Of a DNA stretch of 64,000 bases, positions 58,291 through 64,000 are shown piece by piece; within the stretch, counting starts at the first letter, position 1, and each line of letters starts with the position of its first letter. A program made the position numbers and the translations under genes. The DNA comes from CAVPMW01 sp963706515 (lineage in GTDB: Bacteria > Chloroflexota > Anaerolineae > Anaerolineales > UBA4823), in NCBI GenBank assembly GCA_963706515.1, contig CAVPMW010000007.1, positions 372,001-436,000 on the forward strand. The letters are read 5' to 3'. Under the pieces are notes generated by a model that had not been told where the DNA came from, made no database searches, and was given only the letters and a program-made list of their open reading frames with translations.

Positions 58291-59148
58291 ATTAGGTTGA
58301 GCGGGTTATCTAAATCGTAACTCTTCACCCTCAAAGCGAAACCCAACGTTAAGGCGCATTGTCCGGTTTTGGGGCAAGTACCCGCATGTCAAAATATTCT
58401 GCTCCATGCCCCTGAATTCCAGACCTACCCCTGGTCAGCCGGTGTAACGGCGCTGCTAACCTCGCCGAATGTCCAACCATCCAGGACGGGAGGAGTCACT
58501 CCCAACGCAGTGAGCAATGCATTGCGTGATTTCGTTCCGGAGATGCTCAAGCTTCCCGTCGGTTGAGGATAGCTGGCTACAACCACCCAGGTGACACAGG
58601 TTAGTCCAATCCTCAAACCGGCGTGCGCGATGTATCCGAGGGTCGCCTGCCGGGGTACGCCTCGACCAGGGCGAGCAAGCCTTCGCCGGTGGAGATCGGG
58701 CAGCCATCAGCAGCTGCTTCGAAAGGCGGGGCAGACTGCCATTCTGAAGCGGGACTCGGGAGCAGCTTTCCAGGTCCAGAATTAATCTTCGACAGGGAGC
58801 AGGTAAAACTGCTTGCAGCGAGTTGTATAAGGCGAATGCCGACACAGGGCGGCAACTGGATGATAACCCATCCGTGGCGAGGAAGTTTGGCGGGGTGGCA
58901 GGGGTTTTATGGGCGAAAGCGATTGGCAGGCGGTTAATCGAGGGCCGAGTAAGAGCCAGATGATCTGGAGCGATTATGCCCAGTTTACGTTGTGCTCGAA
59001 AATCTTTTCAAGGTAACTCTCGGTCATCTACGGAGGTTCCCTTCATGGATCAGGGAAAGTGCGCCGTGTCTCGAACCATTTTTCTACGAAATATGATTTT
59101 ATAATATATCGGAGTTGAAATGATTTTGATCTCGATCCCGGTTGAGAT
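58291..59148. other. 858-bp stretch without a recognisable gene
   Basis: Short open frames on both strands (up to ~130 codons on the minus strand at 58456-58845) show no family motif, no ribosome binding site and no consistent frame. A TATAAT at about 59100 and an inverted repeat GATCTC/GAGATC near 59130 lie at the right end. It may be a decayed gene too damaged to name, given the indel rate here. Confidence 0.4.
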
Positions 59149-59565
59149 CTACCGCATTAGGACCTGAATATCCCCAGGCAGGTGTGCCAGAATAAAACTC
59201 CAGAAAAGCTGGGCGTTTGCCAAAGCATTTTTCGCTTCCTGTTGAGAGATTCCCGGCAAATCCCCCGGATAACGCGTAGAAATTGCATATGGAGTGAGCA
59301 TAGTTGCGGCTGGACGCAATCCTTCGAAATCAGGGCTGGATTTTAGACACAATCCCACTAGGGCAACCAGAGAGTGCGTTTTTTGAAATGGCTCATCCAC
59401 CCAGGTTAGGTACGCTTTCAACAGCTTTTCTGCGGCTTGCTGGCAGTGAAACCCCACAGCATTAAAAAGAGGCTGCGGGCTTTCAAGCAGCCAGCTCGCA
59501 GCCTCCAGGTCTTGTTCCGCTTTGACTATCCAGGAGCGAATTTCATCCAGTTTGGGATTTTCCAT
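59149..59565 (-). CDS. HEPN-domain protein, partner of MNT nucleotidyltransferase
   Basis: 138 residues from MENPKLDEI (59565). HEPN fold: WIVKAEQDLEAASWLLES, NAVGFHCQQAAEKLLKAYL, KTHSLVALVGLC, ISTRYPGD. The Rx4-6H motif of RNase-type HEPN toxins is not seen, so it may be a nucleotide-binding HEPN rather than a ribonuclease. It overlaps the end of the MNT gene by ~40 bp, the usual two-gene arrangement, with the transferase first. Confidence 0.85.
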   Translation of the reverse strand: MENPKLDEIRSWIVKAEQDLEAASWLLESPQPLFNAVGFHCQQAAEKLLKAYLTWVDEPFQKTHSLVALVGLCLKSSPDFEGLRPAATMLTPYAISTRYPGDLPGISQQEAKNALANAQLFWSFILAHLPGDIQVLMR

Positions 59566-59886
59566 ACAGGAGTATCCCATTTGTGTTTAGCATCAGCTGC
59601 CAACGACGTTTTGACATCAGCTTGCCGATTGAATTCATCACGAGCTAAGACAATTACATCCACTGGAATGGTCAATCCCCACAATAAATCATAAGCTAAC
59701 GCTTCGTATTTGTGGGGGACATATCCATCTACGCGGTAAGACAACCAACAGGTCATAGTCGCTGTCTGGATCAGCCTGATTGCTGGCTTGTGATCCAAAC
59801 AAGTAAATTGATTCTGCCTGGAGACCCTTTGTCAGTCTGATAATTACATCATCCAGTACCGCCGAATGATTTGTCGTAGTAGCCAT
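59526..59886 (-). CDS. minimal nucleotidyltransferase (MNT/MntA-like), frameshifted
   Basis: ~120 residues. The nucleotidyltransferase motif is LFGSQASNQADPDSDYDLLVV: GS then D-x-D. The frame breaks near 59730-59735; the second frame continues YRVDGYVPHKYEALAYDLLWGLTIPVDVIVLARDEF, the typical third-Asp strand. In MntA-HepT type VII systems the transferase neutralises the HEPN partner by adding AMP. Start ATG 59886; overlaps the HEPN gene. Confidence 0.8.
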
Positions 59887-60006
59887 ATAGACTGATTATA
59901 TACTATTCGTTCCCAACCTTCGTGTAAAGTAGACCAGTTAAAATTCAAATCGGGCGGTGCGCTGAATGAGCACACCGCCCGATCTATATCCATCTTTATT
60001 TCTTCC

Positions 60007-62496
60007 CTATTCTGTTTCCACCGATTGCAAGTTCGGCTGCAGCACCTCACCCTGTACCGGGCGGAAGACCAGCGTGCTGCTCTCGGCATCCACGTCCACC
60101 AGGATGGTATCGCCGTCTCTGAACTCGCCGCCCAGCAGGTTGATGGAGAGCGGGCTCTCGACGTACTTCTGCAGGGCGCGGCGCAGCGGGCGGGCGCCAA
60201 AGTTCGGGTCGTAGCCTTCGTTCGCCAGCCATTCGCGGGCTGCCGGGGTCAGCTCGACGCTCAAGCCGTGCTCGCTCAAGCGCTCGCTGGACCTCTTTCA
60301 TCTGCAGGTCGACGATCTCGCCCATCTGCTCCAGCGTGAGCGGCGAGAAGATGATGATCTCATCGATGCGGTTGAGGAACTCGGGCCGGAAGGTGCTCTT
60401 GAGCGCCTTCTCGATCTTCTCGTGCGCCTGGCGCTCTTCGTCGTCGCCGCGGTGCGCTGCAGGAAGCCCAGGCTGCCGCGCCTTGCGCACGAACTCGGTG
60501 CCCAGGTTGCTGGTCATGATCAGCACCGTGTTGCGGAAATCGACCACGCGGCCCTGGCCATCGGTCAGGCGGCCGTCATCCAGGATTTGCAGCAGGGCGT
60601 TCCAGACTTCGGGATGCGCCTTCTCGATCTCGTCGAACAGGATCACCCGGTACGGGCGGCGGCGGACGGCTTCGGTGAGCTGGCCGCCTTCTTCGTAGCC
60701 CACGTAGCCCGGAGGCGCGCCAAACAGGCGCGAGACGGTGTGCTGCTCGCGGTATTCGCTCATATCGATGCGCACCAGGGCATCTTCGTCGTCGAACATG
60801 AACTCGGCCAGGGCTTTGGCCAGCTCGGTCTTGCCCACGCCGGACGGGCCGATGAAGATGAACGAGCCGATCGGGCGGCGCGGGTCTTTCAGACCCGGAG
60901 CGCGCCCGGCGGATGGCATCCGAGATGGCGTGGATGGCCTCATCCTGGCCGATGATGCGCTCGTGCAGGCGCTCTTCCATGTGCAGCAGCTTCTCGCGCT
61001 TCGGTCTCCATCATCTGGCTGACCGGGATGCCGGTCCACTGCGCGACCACCTCGGCGATGTCGTTGACATCCACCACCTCATCCAGCTGGTGCTCGGCTT
61101 CCCACTGGTCGCGCAGCTCGTTGAACTCGGTCTCCAGGCGCAGGCGCTCGGCTTTCTTCTGGGCGGCGCGCTCGTAATCGCGCTCCAGCCCGGCCTGCTC
61201 TTCTTCGGCCGCCAGGCGGTCGATCTCGGTCTTTCATCGCCTTCAGCTCGGGCGGCAGCGAATACAGCGCCACGCGCAGCTTGGCGGCGGCCTCGTCCAT
61301 CAGGTCGATGGCCTTGTCCGGCAGGTGCCGGTCGGTGACGTAGCGCGAGGAAAGCCGCGCCGCAGCCACCAGGGCCTCGTCGGAGAAGCGCACCTTGTGA
61401 TGCGCCTCGTAGCGGTCGCGCAGGCCGTGCAGCATCTGGATGGTATCATCGACGCTGGGCTCTTCCACGTACACCGGGGCAAAGCGGCGCTCCAGGGCGG
61501 CGTCCTTCTCGATGTACTTGTGGTATTCGTCCAGGGTGGTGGCGCCGACGCACTGCAGCTCGCCGCGCGCCAGGGCCGGCTTGAGCATGTTGGAAGCATC
61601 CATCGCGCCCTGGGCCGCTCCCGCCCCGACCACGGTGTGCAGCTCGTCGATGAACAGGATGATCTCACCCTCCGCGCGCTGGATTTCCTCGATGGCGGCC
61701 TTCAGGCGCTCCTCGAACTCGCCGCGGAAGCGCGAGCCGGCGATCATCGCGCCCAGGTCGAGCGACAACGACGCGCTTGCCGCGTCAGGATCTCCGGCAC
61801 ATCGTTGGTGGCGATCTTCTGCGCCAGACCTTCGACGATGGCGGTCTTGCCCACGCCGGCCTCGCCGATCAGCACCGGGTTGTTCTTGGTGCGCCGGGAG
61901 AGGATCTGGATGACGCGCAGGATCTCGGTATCGCGCCCGATGACCGGGTCGAGCTTGCCTTCGCGCGCCAGCTGGGTCAGGTCGCGCGAGTACTTCTCCA
62001 GGGTGCGGTAGCGCGTCTCGGCCTGCGGGTCGGTCACCCGCTGCCCGCCGCGGATCTGCTGGACGGCATCGTAGACCCGCTCGCGGGTCACGCCCGCGCC
62101 TTCCAGCAGGCGGGCGGCAGGCGTGTTGCGCTCGCTCAGGATCGCCAGGAAGATGTGCTCGGTGGAGATATATTCATCCTTCAGGCGGTTGGCTTCTTCG
62201 TTCGCCAGGTCGATAATGCGCTTGACCCGCGGGGTGATAAAGATCTGCCCGGCGCCGCCGCCAAAGATGTTGGCCTTGGGGCTGGTGCGCAGGATGTAAT
62301 CCAGCCGCTCGGTCAGCGCGTTGGCATCTACCTTTAAGATTTCCAGAATTTGGGGGATCACCCCCTGCGGCTGCTCGATCAGCGCCAGCAGGATGTGCTC
62401 GGTATCGATCTGGTTGTGCCCGTAGCGCTGGATGATCTCGGCGGCGCGTTGAGCAGCTTCTTGGGCTCGCTCTGTAAAACGATCAAATCGCATCAT
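60007..62496 (-). CDS. clpC: ClpC-type AAA+ ATPase, at least seven indels
   Basis: ~830 residues after correction. N-terminal Clp-N repeats (MMRFDRFTERAQEAAQRAAEII), first Walker A VLIGEAGVGKTAIVEGLA, Walker B IILFIDELHTVVGAG; a UVR-like middle segment (ERDYERAAQKKAERLRLETEF) that points to ClpC rather than ClpB; second Walker A FIGPSGVGKTELAKALAEF, Walker B ILFDEIEKAHPEVWNALLQILDDGRLTDGQ in part, and C-terminal D2-small (GYDPNFGARPLRRALQKYVESPL). Breaks near 60285, 60430-60475 (a compensated pair), 60895, 60997, 61233, 61767 and 61782. AAAGGAATAACGACT before the start. Would unfold substrates for ClpP. ClpB cannot be fully excluded. Confidence 0.88.
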
Positions 62497-62557
62497 AGTC
62501 GTTATTCCTTTTCTCTGTTGCAGGGACTGTCCGGTATCTGGAACACCCATTCAGGTG

Positions 62558-62563
62558 ATTATA
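62558..62563 (-). promoter_or_regulatory. -10 box of clpC
   Basis: TATAAT on the minus strand 62 bp upstream of the clpC start. The -35 zone is weak and lies next to the 62599-62620 palindrome. No CIRCE element is present. Confidence 0.45.
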
Positions 62564-62598
62564 ACATCGGCATGATTAAGAAAACCATAACGATGTGT

Positions 62599-62620
62599 AA
62601 GAAATGTATATACATTTCTT
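62599..62620. promoter_or_regulatory. 22-bp perfect palindrome between clpC and SIMPL gene
   Basis: AAGAAATGTAT and its exact complement ATACATTTCTT. It lies between two divergent stress-related genes and is of typical operator size. The binding protein is unknown. Confidence 0.6.
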
Positions 62621-62705
62621 GCCACCCAGCCATCCGGGAACATTTTATTACCCTGCTGCGTTTAGTATCCAATCAAGCGAACCATACAGAACAGGAGAGA
62701 TTACC

Positions 62706-63443
62706 ATGCGTACCAAATTTCTAGCACTTACCGTTATCCTATTGCTCGCCAGCCTGGCGCTCAGCGCCTGCGCGGCCACCCCTGCAGCCTATGCTCAGGG
62801 CAGCGATACCCAGCCGCCCTTGCGTACCATCTCGGTAAGCGGCAGCGGGCAAGCCGTGCTCACTCCGGATATCGCCTACATCACCATCGGCGTGCGCACC
62901 GAGAACGCCAACGCGTCAGAGGCGGTTGCCGCTAACAGCACCGCAACCGACAAGGTCATCCAGGCGCTCAAGGCACAGGGCATCGACGCCAAGGATATCC
63001 GCACCACGAACTTCAGCATCTATCCCCAGCAGCAGTACGATAACAACGGCAAGCTGGTCAGCACAACTTTCGTGGTCGAGAACCAGGTCTACGTCACCAT
63101 CCGCGATCTGGATAAGATCGGGCAGATCCTGGATGCAGCAGTCAAGGCCGGCGCGAACACGATCTACGGCATCACCTTCGACGTGCAGGATAAGTCTGCC
63201 GCCCTGGCGGAAGCACGCAAGGACGCCGTGGACAATGCTAACGCCGCCGCCGAGGAGCTCGCCGCCGCGGCCGGTGTAAAAATCGTAGAGGTGCAGTCGA
63301 TCACTTCTTCGAGCAGCAGCCCTTCGCCTCTGCCGATGTTCGCCAGGGTAGCGACCGCCGCCGAGGCTGCGCCCAGCGTGCCGATCTCGACCGGGCAGCT
63401 CACCTTCACCGTGGACGTCCAGATGGTTTATACGATCGAGTAA
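62706..63443 (+). CDS. SIMPL-domain (DUF541) lipoprotein
   Basis: 245 residues from the ATG at 62706 (ACAGGAGAGATTACC upstream). Signal peptide with lipobox LSAC (MRTKFLALTVILLLASLALSAC in effect). Mature domain: RTISVSGSGQAVLTPDIAYITIGV, KDIRTTNFSIYPQQ, NQVYVTIRDLDKIGQILDAAVKAGAN, then the Ala-rich helix ARKDAVDNANAAAEELAAAAGV. These are the SIMPL/DUF541 landmarks; relatives such as E. coli YggE lower oxidative stress. Outside-facing lipoprotein; divergent from clpC. Confidence 0.92.
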   Translation: MRTKFLALTVILLLASLALSACAATPAAYAQGSDTQPPLRTISVSGSGQAVLTPDIAYITIGVRTENANASEAVAANSTATDKVIQALKAQGIDAKDIRTTNFSIYPQQQYDNNGKLVSTTFVVENQVYVTIRDLDKIGQILDAAVKAGANTIYGITFDVQDKSAALAEARKDAVDNANAAAEELAAAAGVKIVEVQSITSSSSSPSPLPMFARVATAAEAAPSVPISTGQLTFTVDVQMVYTIE

Positions 63444-63481
63444 TCTTGCTTCACTATCCCCGGTTTTAGTTTGGGGAAATA

Positions 63482-63535
63482 TCCGAAAATGAGGTGCAGG
63501 TGGCGCTAAAGCGCCACCTGCACCTCATTTTCGGA
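63482..63535. repeat. composite hairpin repeat, copy 2 (long stem)
   Basis: A 25-bp perfect stem with a TAAA loop (arms 63482-63506 and 63511-63535). It matches copy 1 at 10757-10812 except for one pair changed on both arms together (C-G to T-A) and the loop base. As in copy 1 it is followed by CCCCCTTCC-type and GGGGATGGG-type runs, plus a hairpin CGACGATG/CATCGTCG at 63561. Confidence 0.85.
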
Positions 63536-63664
63536 AATTCCCCCTTCCCTTGGGAAGGGGCGACGATGTACTGCATCGTCGGGGATGGGGATTATTAACA
63601 AACAGGATTCCTACGATTTATATCGGTCTTCCAAGCTCGTATTGAGAAATACCCCTGCCTTGCT

Positions 63665-63687
63665 CGAAGTTGCCTGCGGCAACTTCG
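63665..63687. repeat. composite repeat module (GAAGTTGCC palindrome)
   Basis: CGAAGTTGCC-TGC-GGCAACTTCG, identical in its 21-nt core to the first module of copy 1 (10709-10729). It is followed by a GGGCGG-type run (CGCCCTCCCCGATGGGTCGGGCGG region). Confidence 0.8.
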
Positions 63688-63720
63688 CCCGCCCTCCCCG
63701 ATGGGTCGGGCGGAAACAAT

Positions 63721-63774
63721 CAGCAAAAAAGGACATCAGGCGGCGAAATCGCCGCCTGATGTCCTTTTTTGCTG
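63721..63774. terminator. 25-bp perfect hairpin with A6/T6 ends
   Basis: Arms 63721-63745 and 63750-63774 with AAAT loop; stem CAGCAAAAAAGGACATCAGG then CGGCG. Run of six A on one arm and six T on the other makes it a strong bidirectional terminator. Same architecture as the other long hairpins but a different sequence. Confidence 0.75.
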
Positions 63775-63915
63775 TATTTCATCACTCCGAAGGTGTTAGC
63801 GGTGGGAGAGGGAAGGGGTATTGGTTATTTCGCCCAGACAAGTGCTGAATTTGAGATTTCAGGACATATCATTTTTGCGACTCCCCCAATATCGCTTAAT
63901 GGTATAACTATTTTA

Positions 63916-64000
63916 GTGAAAGAGCGCTACGTTTTCCACCCGCCGCGCCGGGCAGGACTGCTGCTGGACACGGCGATCATCATCGGGCTGGTGTTCGCCG
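63916..64000 (+). CDS. membrane protein, 5' end only
   Basis: GTG at 63916 opens a frame that stays open to the window edge: MKERYVFHPPRRAGLLLDTA then IIIGLVFA, the start of a membrane helix after a basic cytoplasmic stretch. A TATAAC box at 63903-63908 ends 7 bp before the GTG, so the mRNA may be leaderless. Identity cannot be told from 28 residues. Confidence 0.45.
   Translation, partial: MKERYVFHPPRRAGLLLDTAIIIGLVFA

Noticed and set aside
60047..61039. ClpC fragments as several separate genes
   Set aside because: Each piece continues the same Clp sequence in another frame; they form one gene with indels.

Overview
The window looks like part of the chromosome of a member of the Chloroflexota, most likely an Anaerolineae-type bacterium. 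This rests on the style of the core genes, a short EF-Ts, a SAM-I riboswitch on metK, TAAAAT-type -10 boxes and an IS1182-type remnant. It is an inference; no 16S rRNA gene is present to confirm it. The sequence carries at least 25 single-base indels inside otherwise well-conserved genes, about four fifths of them insertions. Many proteins (histidine kinase, birA, gltD, marR, hlyD, kamA, anSME-like, ppk, CHAD, priA, SPFH, selD, clpC) are therefore split between reading frames. They are annotated here as single genes with the break points given; the pattern looks like assembly error rather than gene decay.

Layout. 1-5.4 kb: cut-off secreted protein, IS1182 transposase remnant, a two-component system (multi-GAF kinase plus NarL-type regulator) and tRNA-Lys. 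5.5-14.6 kb: thioredoxin, riboswitch-controlled metK, and the classic rpsB-tsf-pyrH-frr-uppS-cdsA block on the minus strand, interrupted between tsf and pyrH by a composite hairpin repeat; then a lipoprotein gene and birA. 14.6-25 kb: gyrA, a gltD-like NADPH oxidoreductase, and a MarR-controlled MacAB-type efflux operon with two adaptor proteins in tandem. 25-32 kb: cutA, a hydroxyacid dehydrogenase, an M32 carboxypeptidase, a receiver protein, a lipoprotein, a lysine 2,3-aminomutase homologue and a zinc-ribbon membrane protein.

32.3-35.8 kb is a complete sulfur-carrier cysteine operon (CysM-like synthase, Mec-like JAMM protease, a small DUF protein, CysO-like carrier with Gly-Gly end, MoeZ-like E1/rhodanese) behind a consensus promoter and a roughly 265-nt structured leader. 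35.9-40.7 kb holds an anSME-type radical SAM enzyme, nrfHA for nitrite ammonification with a CRP-type palindrome upstream, and a CRP-family regulator. 40.9-44.9 kb pairs polyphosphate kinase with a translationally coupled HTH/Ppx-like/CHAD fusion protein. 45-53.9 kb: phosphoribosyltransferase, priA, CorC-type protein, Memo-like protein, an unannotated SelW-like selenoprotein with in-frame UGA, trpS, dtd and a divergent PyrD/PyrK-like pair.

54-64 kb: an SPFH protein behind three tandem palindromic operators, a SelD that itself reads through a UGA at the catalytic position, NifU-like and cNMP-domain proteins, an S51-type peptidase homologue, an MNT/HEPN pair, a badly frameshifted ClpC-type ATPase, a SIMPL-domain lipoprotein, and a run of long hairpin repeats. 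The two UGA-containing genes (SelW-like and selD) show the organism decodes selenocysteine, although selA, selB and selC are outside the window.
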